This document shows positions 14,335-23,049 of a DNA stretch of 39,521 bases, piece by piece (the stretch's first letter is position 1; each line of letters opens with the position of its first letter). The stretch spans positions 1 through 39,521 of the IMG/VR virus record IMGVR_UViG_3300021090_000062; one strand, written 5' to 3'. The position numbers and the translations under genes are program-made. The notes below the pieces were generated by a model. That model saw nothing but the letters and a program-made list of their open reading frames with translations. It was not told the DNA's origin and did no database searches. Source of the DNA: a virus.

Positions 14335-14590
14335 ATAGATACTCAGTATCCGTCGGCTATGCTTGTAAACTCGTGCAACTATGTACATTATCCTACTTCA
14401 AGACAGGTAGGAAGAAATGCAGGGTTGTCAATTTGAATCTCCTAATCCTCCGAAGCCGAGGACCGCAGTTCGAGCCTGCGCGGGGGCACAAAATGACACT
14501 TATCCCGTCTGAAAGTGCATAGGATAATAATTATAGTTGAATAGATTTGAAGAAATGGAGATTGCTATCCTACACTATGTTTGCAGTTTG
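14335..14590. other. Integration region between the lysogeny genes
   Basis: No gene seen. Besides the tRNA-like core it has an inverted repeat CCTAC/GTAGG at about 14390-14411 and further TATCCTAC-like words near 14387 and 14566, on both sides of the core. These could be arm-type binding sites of the integrase or its excision partner. Confidence 0.4.
14447..14490 (+). other. attP candidate: 3' part of a tRNA-Arg(CCG)-like sequence
   Basis: From about 14449 the sequence reads like the 3' half of a tRNA: an anticodon-loop-like TCCGAA, the 3' anticodon strand GCCGA, a variable loop, a perfect T arm (CGCAG/CTGCG, loop TTCGAGC at 14464-14480) and an acceptor strand CGGGGGCA. The 5' half (GCCCCCG acceptor, D arm) is absent. 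Phages that insert into a tRNA carry such a 3' segment in attP so the gene is restored. It lies 650 bp from the integrase start. The anticodon reading CCG (Arg) is tentative. Confidence 0.75.
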
Positions 14591-14794
14591 TCAGTCATTT
14601 GTTTTTTCAATCATTAGCAGTATTGCTTGTTCTATATATTGTGTGCGAGTTGCATTGAGTCTGATGCGAGATTTTTCTGCTCGTTCTAATAATTCAGGAT
14701 CTGTTCGCCAGTCCCAACCCCTAACAAGTTTTCCGTATCGTTTGATACGGCGAGGGGAGGACTTTCGCCCTCCCTGTTTTCCATTTTTAGTCAT
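14591..14794 (-). CDS. Small basic DNA-binding-type protein, possible excision/regulatory factor, 67 aa
   Basis: Starts with ATGACTAAA overlapping the end of the preceding gene; AGG lies just upstream. A Lys/Arg-rich N-terminus (KNGKQGGRKSSPRRIKRYGK) is followed by a helical part (ELLERAEKSRIRLNATRTQYIEQAILLMI) like the helices of ribbon-helix-helix proteins. It ends next to the attP region and is expressed from a promoter pointing at attP, which suits an excisionase (directionality factor) or integrase regulator. Confidence 0.6.
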   Translation of the reverse strand: MTKNGKQGGRKSSPRRIKRYGKLVRGWDWRTDPELLERAEKSRIRLNATRTQYIEQAILLMIEKTND

Positions 14795-15008
14795 TCATCC
14801 TCACAATCCAGAAAACCTCATTTGCGCGGACGGTAACAACAGCAACAGCATTTTCTGGTGCAATATCACCGAGGGAACAACGATTACCGAGCATACTGCG
14901 TTGTGGGATCAGTCCCTCAGTTTTCAATTCGTCACTGACATCAAAAACACTCTGACCGGAGTTGCAAGTGCGGTTTGGAAAATCGTGGGTTGTTTTTTGG
15001 GTATTCAT
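14787..15008 (-). CDS. Hypothetical protein of the attP-proximal module, 73 aa
   Basis: AGGAGA lies 7 bases before the ATG at 15008; a longer frame would start upstream of the predicted transcription start and is rejected. Mixed alpha/beta composition with two Cys residues. Coupled to the basic protein downstream (overlapping stop/start). It may be a regulator or partner in the excision module; no family recognised. Confidence 0.6.
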   Translation of the reverse strand: MNTQKTTHDFPNRTCNSGQSVFDVSDELKTEGLIPQRSMLGNRCSLGDIAPENAVAVVTVRANEVFWIVRMND

Positions 15009-15055
15009 TTTATATCTCCTGTTTGTTTCGCTAGCCGAATTGCTAACGTACAATA

Positions 15056-15084
15056 ATTTTATTACATTGTACGTACAATGTCAA
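15056..15084 (-). promoter_or_regulatory. Strong leftward promoter of the attP-proximal module
   Basis: On the minus strand a perfect TTGACA (15084-15079) and TAAAAT (15061-15056) are separated by 17 bases. A perfect palindrome fills the spacer. It points away from the integrase, toward attP. Confidence 0.75.
15064..15081. promoter_or_regulatory. 18-bp perfect palindromic operator
   Basis: ACATTGTACGTACAATGT reads the same on both strands and lies between the -35 and -10 boxes of the promoter. A weaker second copy (ATTGCTAACGTACAAT) is at 15039-15054 near the transcription start. The sequence differs from the repressor operators, so a different protein probably binds here. Confidence 0.75.
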
Positions 15085-15140
15085 GAGTTCAGATATACCA
15101 ATATTTGATTGTAATGTTTTTGCAATGAAAGGATTTTGTC

Positions 15141-16097
15141 ATGTTATTTTCAAAAGCTGTTGAGGGATTTATTTTAGACGCTAAAGCTGGCAGGTACAGC
15201 CCAGCGCATGTGCCAACAATGCAGGGGTATTTGAAATATATTTGTAAATTTCTGGGTGATCCTGAGCTAGAGTCTATTACTTCGGATGATTTCATTCGAT
15301 ACATGCATCACCTCCATACTGAGTACCAACCTAAACGCTTTAACGGTGATGATTCACCATTGGCTTTATCATCAATAGATAATCATTGGAAAACAATACG
15401 CGGATTTTATAACTGGGCTGTGGAGGTTTTGGAATTAAAAGACCGTCCAGATCTAAAAATGAAACGCCCTAAATATGAATCGCCACAAGTTACACCCTTT
15501 TCAAAAGAAGAAATTATCAAACTTATTGAAGCCTGTCAATATACACAAGTAAAAAAACAGACTGGAAAAACATATAGAATTAAGCGCCCTAATTCCGAAC
15601 GTGACCGGGCTATTATCATGACGCTTTTGGATACTGGCATGAGACTGGGAGAGTTAACGCGTGTGCGCCTTGGAGACTTACGACTCGAATCTGGTGAAAT
15701 TCTTATTCGTCCCCACCGTGACGGACGTAAGTCAAAGGTAAGAACTGTGTTTTTAGGAACCCGTACACGCCAAGCAATATGGCGGTATATGGCTAAAAAT
15801 CAAATATCTATTGATGAAAATGATTTAATGTTGCCACTCTTCATTTTGCAAGGTGCATCCATACGATTACTGATTGGTAGAATTGGGAAAAATGCGGGCG
15901 TTTCTAATTCGCATCCGCACAGATTTAGGCATACATTTGCAATTACTTATCTTCGCAATGGGGGTGATGTTTTTACGTTGCAAAAAATGCTCGGGCACTC
16001 TACGCTGGATATGGTCAAACGATATTTGGATATTGTGCAATCAGATGTTTCAAATGCCCACCGCCACGCATCACCGGTAGACAACTGGAGATTATAA
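15141..16097 (+). CDS. int: Tyrosine recombinase (phage integrase)
   Basis: 318 residues; AAAGGA precedes the ATG. An N-terminal SAM-like core-binding domain (about 1-105) is followed by the catalytic domain. Arg168 (TGMRLGEL), His260 and Arg263 (HPHRFRHTF), His286 (LGHSTLDM) and Tyr295 (KRYL) form the full catalytic set, with a Lys near 199. It should insert the phage at a tRNA-Arg-like site using the attP segment 650 bp away. It is transcribed opposite to the lytic genes and converges on the tail genes at 16168. Confidence 0.95.
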   Translation: MLFSKAVEGFILDAKAGRYSPAHVPTMQGYLKYICKFLGDPELESITSDDFIRYMHHLHTEYQPKRFNGDDSPLALSSIDNHWKTIRGFYNWAVEVLELKDRPDLKMKRPKYESPQVTPFSKEEIIKLIEACQYTQVKKQTGKTYRIKRPNSERDRAIIMTLLDTGMRLGELTRVRLGDLRLESGEILIRPHRDGRKSKVRTVFLGTRTRQAIWRYMAKNQISIDENDLMLPLFILQGASIRLLIGRIGKNAGVSNSHPHRFRHTFAITYLRNGGDVFTLQKMLGHSTLDMVKRYLDIVQSDVSNAHRHASPVDNWRL

Positions 16098-16167
16098 ATA
16101 TATATCCCCCCTATACTCAGTACCCTTCCTCTTTCTTTATTATTAATATAGCTTGCTCATAATTCTC

Positions 16168-16920
16168 CTAAATTTCGTAAATTATTATCCCGCTAGAATA
16201 TTTACCGTTCGCGGCTGTCCACGCTTGCAAATCGGAGCGTGAATATAAAGTCAACACCGTTGCGGCCGATGGAACAATCCCCAACCCTGGTGTAGTTAAT
16301 AATACACCATTATCTTGAACTGGGGCTGTGTTGCAAAACCATTGTGCGTTACTTATAGTTTTTGCAGCAACAGGCAAACTTATTGTAAATGTCGTAGCAT
16401 TACTTGTGCCTGCTCCGCCCTGTACAAACACAAAATATACGGTGTTGCCCAATATTTTATATCTATATGCTGCAGATGTCGGATTTGCGGAAAAGCCTGT
16501 AATGGTAGGTGCAAAAGCAAACCACCCCGGCCAGCCGAACGGATTTTCAACATAAGAATATGAAATATCCGTAATAGCCGCATTTGCAACTACATAATCC
16601 GTATTGACAGCCACGGTTATCAAAGTAGCTGCGATGGTTGTCCCGACATAATACTTAAATCCCGCGCCCTGCTTGAAGCGTATCTTCACGTCTTTTTGGT
16701 ACGTCGTTGTCCCGTCCGTTGGAATGGTGATCGTGCTTGCACTCGCATATGTCCAGGTATCGTAAACAGGCGTCCAACCATGTGCGGGTGCAAGTGGTCC
16801 TATTTCCAGTCCGTTATCATCAATAAGATAATACCCGCTTGCCTTTGGATATAACTTCCACTTCCCAGAACTAGGGGTGGCAGGTGTGGAGCTTTCCTCT
16901 TGCATTAATAATTCAGCCAT
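16168..16920 (-). CDS. Distal tail/receptor-binding candidate, 250 aa
   Basis: Last structural gene of the leftward run. Gly/Ser/Thr/aromatic-rich with beta-strand-like repeats. Residues about 15-120 have a carbohydrate- or fibre-like character (GKWKLYPKASGYYLIDDNGL), and 130-250 form a second beta-rich domain. Position after the tail tip genes and composition fit a tail fibre or receptor-binding protein; there is no catalytic motif. Assignment rests on context. Confidence 0.55.
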   Translation of the reverse strand: MAELLMQEESSTPATPSSGKWKLYPKASGYYLIDDNGLEIGPLAPAHGWTPVYDTWTYASASTITIPTDGTTTYQKDVKIRFKQGAGFKYYVGTTIAATLITVAVNTDYVVANAAITDISYSYVENPFGWPGWFAFAPTITGFSANPTSAAYRYKILGNTVYFVFVQGGAGTSNATTFTISLPVAAKTISNAQWFCNTAPVQDNGVLLTTPGLGIVPSAATVLTLYSRSDLQAWTAANGKYSSGIIIYEI

Positions 16921-16928
16921 TGTTTACC

Positions 16929-17438
16929 TCAAATAATATTCAAATTTGCAGTGCCTTGCAAGTCCACGTTGTAATCAGCCATGTCTAAGCAATCAACATA
17001 TATGGCATTATTTCCCGTTGCTACGGTAAGATTACCCGTCAAAGTAGGACATACTTCCAAGTCAGGTCCATCATAATAATTCCAAATCGCGTCCAGCGTG
17101 CTTTCCCATAAATTTACATCTCTATAATCAAACGTCTGAATGTTACTTTCAATTACAGTTGATGTGCCAGCTATTGCAAGAGCAACCACTGCCAATCTAA
17201 TGAGTTCAATATTTGCCAATAAAGTGCTGAACATTACATAAGTCCCCGAAATTGTTGCAATAGTCGGAGCAGTTACATATGTAAAGGCAATTGGTGAAGC
17301 AAGCATAATAGCCGTAAGAGAATTTACAAGTTTTGCATTTTCATAAATGCGTACAAAATCGACAACGTTCATATATCCTTTGCTGGTTGGAGTGGTTATG
17401 TCAGAAAGAACACGGTCAATTATTGCAGTAGTATACAT
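16929..17438 (-). CDS. Hypothetical tail-associated protein, 169 aa
   Basis: 8 bp upstream of the possible receptor-binding gene. A helical, hydrophobic first half (about 35-105, without clear transmembrane topology) and a beta-rich Gly/Asn end with repeats such as LTGNLTVATGNNAIYVDCLD suggest a structural tail protein. No family recognised. Confidence 0.55.
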   Translation of the reverse strand: MYTTAIIDRVLSDITTPTSKGYMNVVDFVRIYENAKLVNSLTAIMLASPIAFTYVTAPTIATISGTYVMFSTLLANIELIRLAVVALAIAGTSTVIESNIQTFDYRDVNLWESTLDAIWNYYDGPDLEVCPTLTGNLTVATGNNAIYVDCLDMADYNVDLQGTANLNII

Positions 17439-17461
17439 GATATAATTATCTTATCTAATTA

Positions 17462-17487
17462 CCCCGCACAGCTTGAGACTGCCGGGG
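17462..17487. terminator. GC-rich stem-loop next to the HNH gene
   Basis: CCCCG at 17462-17466 pairs with CGGGG at 17483-17487 over a 16-base loop. Read on the minus strand it lies upstream of the 169-residue gene; the AT-rich following sequence has no true U-run. It may be a weak terminator or a remnant of the HNH insertion. Confidence 0.35.
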
Positions 17488-17518
17488 CTTGACCAAAGCG
17501 CACAGGAGGCGCATTGAT

Positions 17519-17989
17519 ATGAATATTTTAGCACAACAGAAAGATATTGATAGATTCTGGGGAAAAGTAAATAAAACAGATGACCCAAATGAATGTTGGT
17601 TATGGATGGCAAAATGGGGTGGAAATGGGTATGGTCAGTTAAGATGGAAAAATAATAATTGGCATTACGCCCACCGTGTAGCATATGAATTAACTTTCGG
17701 AGATATTCCGTTGGGATTAATTGTCTGCCATAAGTGCGATAATCCATTATGTTGTAATCCCAATCATTTATTTCTTGGAACTCAACAAGATAATATGAAT
17801 GATAAAGTACAAAAAAATAGACAATTGCACGGCGAAAGTATAGCAAATCATAAATTAACTCAGCAACAAGTTGATGAAATACGCCGACGCTATTCCGAAA
17901 AGAAAGAGAGTCAATATGAACTTGCCAAATTTTTCGGCATAGCTCAAGCGCACGTCTCCGACATTGTGAATCATAAAAGGTGGTCATAG
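17519..17989 (+). CDS. HNH endonuclease (free-standing homing type)
   Basis: 156 residues; ATG at 17519 with AGGAGG upstream. CWLWM.....NGYG and AHRVAYELTFGDIPLGLIVC, then HKCDNPLCCNPNHLFLGT, are the zinc-linked HNH pattern of phage homing endonucleases. The C-terminal part (LTQQQVDEIRRRYSEKKESQ, then YELAKFFGIAQAHVSDIVNH) is a helix-turn-helix used for target recognition. It is placed between tail genes on the opposite strand, a typical sign of an independently mobile gene. No intron is evident around it. Confidence 0.9.
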   Translation: MNILAQQKDIDRFWGKVNKTDDPNECWLWMAKWGGNGYGQLRWKNNNWHYAHRVAYELTFGDIPLGLIVCHKCDNPLCCNPNHLFLGTQQDNMNDKVQKNRQLHGESIANHKLTQQQVDEIRRRYSEKKESQYELAKFFGIAQAHVSDIVNHKRWS

Positions 17990-17995
17990 AATAAC

Positions 17996-19738
17996 TCATA
18001 GCGGAATTACAACTCCAGTGGCTTCCACCTTTGCAGTGAAACCACCTGAAAGGTCAAGCGTCATTTTTTCAATTATTGCGCCAATTTGTCTATCGTAGAG
18101 AGTGTCAATCAAAACAGAATCTCCCGCCGCAGCTTCTGGTGCATAAAGTTTCATCTTTTGCAAATATCTTTGCTGGTAATAATCATAAACTTTTTGAGTA
18201 ATAGCCCCAACATTTGCAGCACTCACTAAAGTTGCATCAGATATTCTTATTATGTTAGGCTTTACACTGGCATCAAGAGAGCCATTGTATACTCCATTTA
18301 TTTCGCCGGTTCTTGTATAGCCTTGTCCATCTAAAATAACCGTTCCTCCTACGGTAACAGTTATATCTACATAATTCCCACCGTTGTACGTCCAGGTTGC
18401 TGTAGCCGTTCCTGTTCTGCTCATTCCCGCAGTAGGCTCACTAAGTAAAACCCTGTAAGAACCAATTGCCAAAGTTCTACTAAAAACAGTTGTCAAATAA
18501 CTATTTTTTAACACTACATAGGGGATAATTTCAACGCCAGTTACAAGAGGCTTTAAAACTAAAGATTGTTGCATTCCCTTATCCGATTTTAATATTGTAA
18601 AATCAAAGACAGCCAATTCAGACGCCAAAGAATCTGCATAGATACGAATTACACCGCCACGCGAACAACTCACAGTAGCACCTATTACAAACGCAATTTG
18701 TTTCAAGGCTTCGCGGTAAGTACAAACCGGTATCCAACCAGAAATTACTACATCTTCCAAAATCGGATCTAAATCATATGGAAGATCAATTTCCCCCATA
18801 ATAGCCGCAATAAGAGTAATTACATCGGTTGTAGCATATCCTGAAACTCCTCCCCAAAGACCTCCAAGATAAATTGAAGATTCTAAAATATTTATTGTGT
18901 CCGACGCCTTGAATGTGATTATATTATCAGATGGATTTTCCCATGTATCCAAGAAAAAATGTCCAATATAAATCTGATCGTTTCCAACCACTTCATAAAC
19001 GTCTAAAGGCTGTTTATTTTGAAGGTCTGTATAATCACCTGTTGGATTGATAATACTAAAAGTCGCATCACTGGAAAATAAAAATAACTCCAGTGTGCCT
19101 ATTGGCAATTCAGTAGATAGGGGATTAACTTCCTCTACAACCACACATGATTTTATGTCCGCGCCCGTAAAGTGGATCACCTGTCCATAGTCAATACTTT
19201 GCAATCTCAAATAGCGATAAGGTTTATTTGTTCTGAGAAAAGTAATAACAATCTTTTTAAAGTTTGCTACTGGATGATTAGTATAAAATTCTGCGGTTGT
19301 AGGAGAATAATCCACATAATCTATGGATACATCACTAGAATTAAAAAATTCAACAGTCATATTTCCTATAAAATCATTAGTAAGAGCCGAGAAAATAAAA
19401 GTTAATCCATCTGTACTATGCACTGATGTAAAGGTTATTGTTAACTTTGGATGAGGCGCGGTAAAGTCTCCTTTACGATAAGTACCGGTATCACTACTAT
19501 TACTCATTTGGAGACTCATTAGACCAACATGTACATTTGTGGTATCAGTCGGCATGAGTTTGTATTTCCCATCTAACAGCCAGAAGTTGGGCTCAAATGA
19601 CCCATAAACGGCGCTTGAATTTGGGATTTCCAAATCTGCTACTTTAGAAAATGGTTGATTTTCTGAAGTAGCTGGAGTACTATCCTGTTTAATGGCAGGG
19701 TCATACAGAGCGAAATCAACCAGTGGCGAAGTTCTCAT
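17996..19738 (-). CDS. Tail-tip (Tal/hub-like) protein, 580 aa
   Basis: Third gene in the tape-measure, distal-tail, tip order. A beta-rich N-terminal region (about 1-200) is followed by a hub-like stretch (TLELFLFSSDATFSIINPTG through KASDTINILES, about 215-285). The end (DYYQQRYLQKMKLYAPEAA, then LIDTLYDRQIGAIIEKM) resembles the C-terminal domain of gp27/Tal-type baseplate hubs. No lysozyme or peptidase motif is seen. It starts in an ATGA overlap with the distal tail protein gene. Confidence 0.6.
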   Translation of the reverse strand: MRTSPLVDFALYDPAIKQDSTPATSENQPFSKVADLEIPNSSAVYGSFEPNFWLLDGKYKLMPTDTTNVHVGLMSLQMSNSSDTGTYRKGDFTAPHPKLTITFTSVHSTDGLTFIFSALTNDFIGNMTVEFFNSSDVSIDYVDYSPTTAEFYTNHPVANFKKIVITFLRTNKPYRYLRLQSIDYGQVIHFTGADIKSCVVVEEVNPLSTELPIGTLELFLFSSDATFSIINPTGDYTDLQNKQPLDVYEVVGNDQIYIGHFFLDTWENPSDNIITFKASDTINILESSIYLGGLWGGVSGYATTDVITLIAAIMGEIDLPYDLDPILEDVVISGWIPVCTYREALKQIAFVIGATVSCSRGGVIRIYADSLASELAVFDFTILKSDKGMQQSLVLKPLVTGVEIIPYVVLKNSYLTTVFSRTLAIGSYRVLLSEPTAGMSRTGTATATWTYNGGNYVDITVTVGGTVILDGQGYTRTGEINGVYNGSLDASVKPNIIRISDATLVSAANVGAITQKVYDYYQQRYLQKMKLYAPEAAAGDSVLIDTLYDRQIGAIIEKMTLDLSGGFTAKVEATGVVIPL

Positions 19739-20100
19739 GCCGGCGTCCTGGCTGGGCTGATTGCGATTATCGAGAATGAAAGATTGCGGAAATAATTAGT
19801 CGTTCCCGTCTTTGCAACTTCGTCACGGATTCCAGCAAAATAACAATTAAAGGTATCCCCTAAAATAACAACCTCATGTGTCTCGACGGGTTCGGTAAGT
19901 CTCAAATATAAGGCGGCATATGCACTAACATTATTTTTTGACATACCAACTTCAAGATCATAATTAAAATAAATCCCGATCAATTCTGAATGTAAAATCC
20001 CATCTTCCGTGCGCTCTGCATACTTGAAAAGTGATTCAGATTTGCGGTTTATCACCTTCAAAGGCACATCATAAGTAGTGCTGTCAATAACAATCGTCAT
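19735..20100 (-). CDS. Distal tail-like protein, 121 aa
   Basis: Between tape measure and tail-tip genes, where siphoviruses encode the distal tail (Dit) protein. It is shorter than typical Dit proteins and beta-rich throughout, as expected of the ring-forming N-terminal Dit domain. Overlapping starts tie it to both neighbours. The assignment is by position. Confidence 0.5.
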   Translation of the reverse strand: MTIVIDSTTYDVPLKVINRKSESLFKYAERTEDGILHSELIGIYFNYDLEVGMSKNNVSAYAALYLRLTEPVETHEVVILGDTFNCYFAGIRDEVAKTGTTNYFRNLSFSIIAISPARTPA

Positions 20101-21851
20101 GATGTCACTCCCGAATTAATCAAGCTGGGGCCGCGCCGCGTCTGCACCTTTTTTTGTCCGTCATATATTTTCTCGCTGTCAAGATACACGGGCATGTTAA
20201 CGGTAATCTCTCCACCGTTTGCGGTTTGCAGTTCTTCACGGACGATCTGACGAATCAAATCTGCTGGTGCCTCGATGTTCGTGCCCGACTTTTGATCTCC
20301 AAGAATAGCCGCAAATCTGGCATTTGGCGGGATTACCGCGCCCGTCGCTAATTGCGGGATTTGTGGAGGAGCTACATTGTTGATGAATGAAAATCCGGGT
20401 ATCAAACTGCCTACGGAATTAGCCGCATCAATAACCGCATTTATTCCGCCAATGATCGCATCTATCATTGTGTTTATAAAACCAATAATGTTATTGATAA
20501 CGCCTCTAACAATGTCCTTGATGCCGACGAAAATATCTGAAAAGCTCTCTCTTATTGAATTAAGTGCAATGTCAAACCCATTTCTAAGCGGATCAAGCAC
20601 GTGTACCCTAAACCAGTCTGCTATATTAGCCCACACTTCTAAACTCTTGTCTTTTGCTTCTGTAAGTCTGGCAATGATTGCGGCCTTTATCTCTTGAAAT
20701 TTTTGGATAATCGCGTCTTTTGCATTGATGACCCTTGTTATTAATCCGTCCCAAAGGGTTGTAAATAGGTTTTTCAACGGATCAATTACATTGGTTCTAA
20801 ACCATTCAGCGATAGCGTCCCACACTTCCATAATGGTATTCGCCACGCCCTTGAATAAATTAACGATTATGTTCGTCACGTTTGTTATTATCCAATCAAC
20901 AATGAGAAGGAAGATAGCCTTCAATTTTTCAGAGAAAGTTAAGTTATCATCCGTAATAATCGCCCACATCCCTTTGAACAATTCCACAATCGGATTTATT
21001 ATCGTAACCAAAAACCATCCGTTTATGGGAGCTAGGATGTTCTTAAATGCCTCGATACCATTCGCTATCATTTCACCCGCCCATGTGTTATTCCACCACT
21101 CTACAATTGGGTCAATGATGGTCGCTTTGAACCATGCCGCAATATTGCTCCATGTTTCTTTTATCTTGCCAATCGGGTCGTCCCACCATGAGGCAATAAT
21201 ATCTTTGATTGCTTGAACCCTACTCAGTATCTCATCTGTGACAGGAACTAACTGTGTCATAACCTGGGGTAGATCTGAAACATTGGTATTCGTGTCCGCT
21301 TCAGGACCTTGCAAAACATTGATCTGGTCAAATGCAGCAAGCGCACCTTGAGCGGCTTTCTTCGCCTTCTCTGTGTTCTTTGCCAAATCTTCGGCGGAAC
21401 CAACGACTACCTGCAATACTTCCTTTTGTCCAAAAAATGCGGCTGTAATCATGGCGACTTGATTGAAAAATCTTATTAACCAGTCAAGCGCCTGTTTGAT
21501 GTATGGGATTGCAAAGGTAATCAATGGGAGGAAAGCCGTCGCAATGGAGAATTTCAATTCCGTAAACTGGTTTTTTATTCCTTCGATGTCTTTACCAAGC
21601 TGTGACCCTTTCATGTTGACGTTGATTAAGTTCATCACAGATTCACGGATGGAACTAAACATCTGCTTGAGTGCCACGCCAAAAATGAGCAACGCCCCTA
21701 TACTGAGTGCCTTTGCAAATGTCTTAAGAGACTGCCCTAGTTTGGCAAATCCAGACGACATTTTAGACACACCTTTATTGAAGCCTTTTTCATCAACACG
21801 AGTGTCGATGCGGATATAGCCGTCTACACTGCCGGCAGTAATGGCTACCAT
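20097..21851 (-). CDS. Tail tape measure protein
   Basis: 584 residues, long and mainly helical, with a hydrophobic segment near 45-65. Residues about 220-450 contain several diverged copies of a Trp-rich unit (W..IA.WF....IDP...). The C-terminal end, PQLATGAVIPPNARFAAILG then DLIRQIVREEL, is a hallmark of tape measure proteins in many siphoviruses. It sets tail length and takes part in DNA delivery; by its length the tail should be short (roughly 80-90 nm by the usual 1.5 angstrom per residue rule). Start in a TAATG overlap. Confidence 0.9.
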   Translation of the reverse strand: MVAITAGSVDGYIRIDTRVDEKGFNKGVSKMSSGFAKLGQSLKTFAKALSIGALLIFGVALKQMFSSIRESVMNLINVNMKGSQLGKDIEGIKNQFTELKFSIATAFLPLITFAIPYIKQALDWLIRFFNQVAMITAAFFGQKEVLQVVVGSAEDLAKNTEKAKKAAQGALAAFDQINVLQGPEADTNTNVSDLPQVMTQLVPVTDEILSRVQAIKDIIASWWDDPIGKIKETWSNIAAWFKATIIDPIVEWWNNTWAGEMIANGIEAFKNILAPINGWFLVTIINPIVELFKGMWAIITDDNLTFSEKLKAIFLLIVDWIITNVTNIIVNLFKGVANTIMEVWDAIAEWFRTNVIDPLKNLFTTLWDGLITRVINAKDAIIQKFQEIKAAIIARLTEAKDKSLEVWANIADWFRVHVLDPLRNGFDIALNSIRESFSDIFVGIKDIVRGVINNIIGFINTMIDAIIGGINAVIDAANSVGSLIPGFSFINNVAPPQIPQLATGAVIPPNARFAAILGDQKSGTNIEAPADLIRQIVREELQTANGGEITVNMPVYLDSEKIYDGQKKVQTRRGPSLINSGVTS

Positions 21852-22474
21852 TATTTATTGCCTCGTTCAATGCGATATATCCAACCAAATTTCTTTGCCA
21901 TTTCAATATTCATTTTTTCAAGGGCATCAAATAACGGTTTTCCTTTTAAAACATCTTCAATGCCTTTGTTTGCCTGTTGTTGTAAAAATTTATTCGACGC
22001 ATCCCTAACCCTTAACATCAGGCTAACTCTTTTACTTGGGCTTCCCCATCCGTCCTCTGGACGCGTTATTACAAAAACATCTTTTCCATTCATAGAAACA
22101 GCCCTAAATTCAGCCGCATTAGAATAAACAAAATTTCTCAAATCTTCCGGGGATAACGACCCTTCATTTGGATGGTTATGAGTAAATGTGTTATTTTCCA
22201 TTGCCTTCAAAGTCTCCGAACTCAAGGCAACCTTATCAGCATCACCTTGAATCTCTTGAACAATATTTCCATCTTCATCTACAATTACTCCTGCTTCCGT
22301 AGATTTTCCTGCTAACCTTTTTTCGATTTCACCTAAAGATTTATCACGCTCCGATGGAAGTCCAGCGCCTTTTTGTAACGCCTTAACAAAAGAAGAGCCA
22401 TCACCAAACGTAAATTGTCCACCGTTTGAACTGCCAGCAGGTTCATGATTTGTATTTCCTGAGTGTTCCTTCAT
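21851..22474 (-). CDS. Protein with short Pro-Ala-Gly-Ser/GGQFT motif and NHP-type domain, 207 aa
   Basis: The N-terminus has EPAGSSNGGQFT (residues 11-22), closely like DPAGSDTGGQWT at the start of the 155-residue head-region protein. Around residues 98-112 is TFTHNHPNEGSLSPEDLR, a His-x-His-Pro motif with a following Ser/Asp as seen in JAB-like metallohydrolases and in some domains attached to MuF-type phage head proteins. The rest is helical. A virion-packaged enzyme or effector is possible. It lies between the tail chaperones and the tape measure. Confidence 0.6.
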   Translation of the reverse strand: MKEHSGNTNHEPAGSSNGGQFTFGDGSSFVKALQKGAGLPSERDKSLGEIEKRLAGKSTEAGVIVDEDGNIVQEIQGDADKVALSSETLKAMENNTFTHNHPNEGSLSPEDLRNFVYSNAAEFRAVSMNGKDVFVITRPEDGWGSPSKRVSLMLRVRDASNKFLQQQANKGIEDVLKGKPLFDALEKMNIEMAKKFGWIYRIERGNK

Positions 22475-23049
22475 TTTTTATTGACTCCGATCAATCTCAT
22501 AAACTCAGCCTCAGCCTCGCGTTCTTCCAATGTACGGTCGTCAATTTCTGGAACTTCCGCCATATCACCTAGTTCACGATATGCCCGCGCCTCTTCTTTG
22601 GTTGCTCTACCTGTTTTTACACGTAAGCGCAAAGACACCAACGAACCGAATGGGTTATCTTGACTAGCAAGTACCGCCATAAATAGCGCGGTAAAAATCC
22701 ACCAGTGCAACTCAGTAGTAGCTAGGTCAATTTTGTGAATTTGACGAAATGCAGAGAATATCATATCGGCATCCTTTGAGAAACTGTATACACGCGGAGC
22801 ATCATTGTCAGCATCGCTTTCCTTTCCTGCATTCAAGAACCACGAGCCGTGCTCCATTGCTTTTTTTACATCAGACGGTAATACGGGATATAAGTTACTA
22901 ATCATCACAGATTGCTTTTCAAGGCTGGACAATTCGTTATCCTCAAAAGCCAGCATGATACGCAAACAACTTCTAAAGTCTGTGTTGATCTTGTATTCTT
23001 TACCGTCTATTACAATGGATTCGGGAGGCGTATCCGTTAGTAAGTTCAC
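22471..23049 (-). CDS. Gp15-family tail assembly protein
   Basis: 192 residues; GTG start overlapping the preceding TAG, and ATGA overlap with the next gene. The pattern IVIDGKEYKINTDFRSCLRI near the N-terminus and the central Trp-rich helix (ELHWWIFTALFMAVL) match the phage Gp15 family found directly before tape measure genes. It probably acts as a tape-measure chaperone together with the preceding gene. Confidence 0.75.
   Translation of the reverse strand: MNLLTDTPPESIVIDGKEYKINTDFRSCLRIMLAFEDNELSSLEKQSVMISNLYPVLPSDVKKAMEHGSWFLNAGKESDADNDAPRVYSFSKDADMIFSAFRQIHKIDLATTELHWWIFTALFMAVLASQDNPFGSLVSLRLRVKTGRATKEEARAYRELGDMAEVPEIDDRTLEEREAEAEFMRLIGVNKK

Noticed and set aside
14447-14490. Complete tRNA gene at attP
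   Set aside because: Only the anticodon loop to 3' end is present; no matching 5' acceptor or D arm was found upstream.
17519-17989. Intron carrying the HNH gene
   Set aside because: The HNH gene lies between complete genes and on the opposite strand; no split gene or intron core was recognised.
17451-17999. 182-codon minus-strand frame opposite the HNH gene
   Set aside because: It is a shadow of the well-conserved HNH reading frame.
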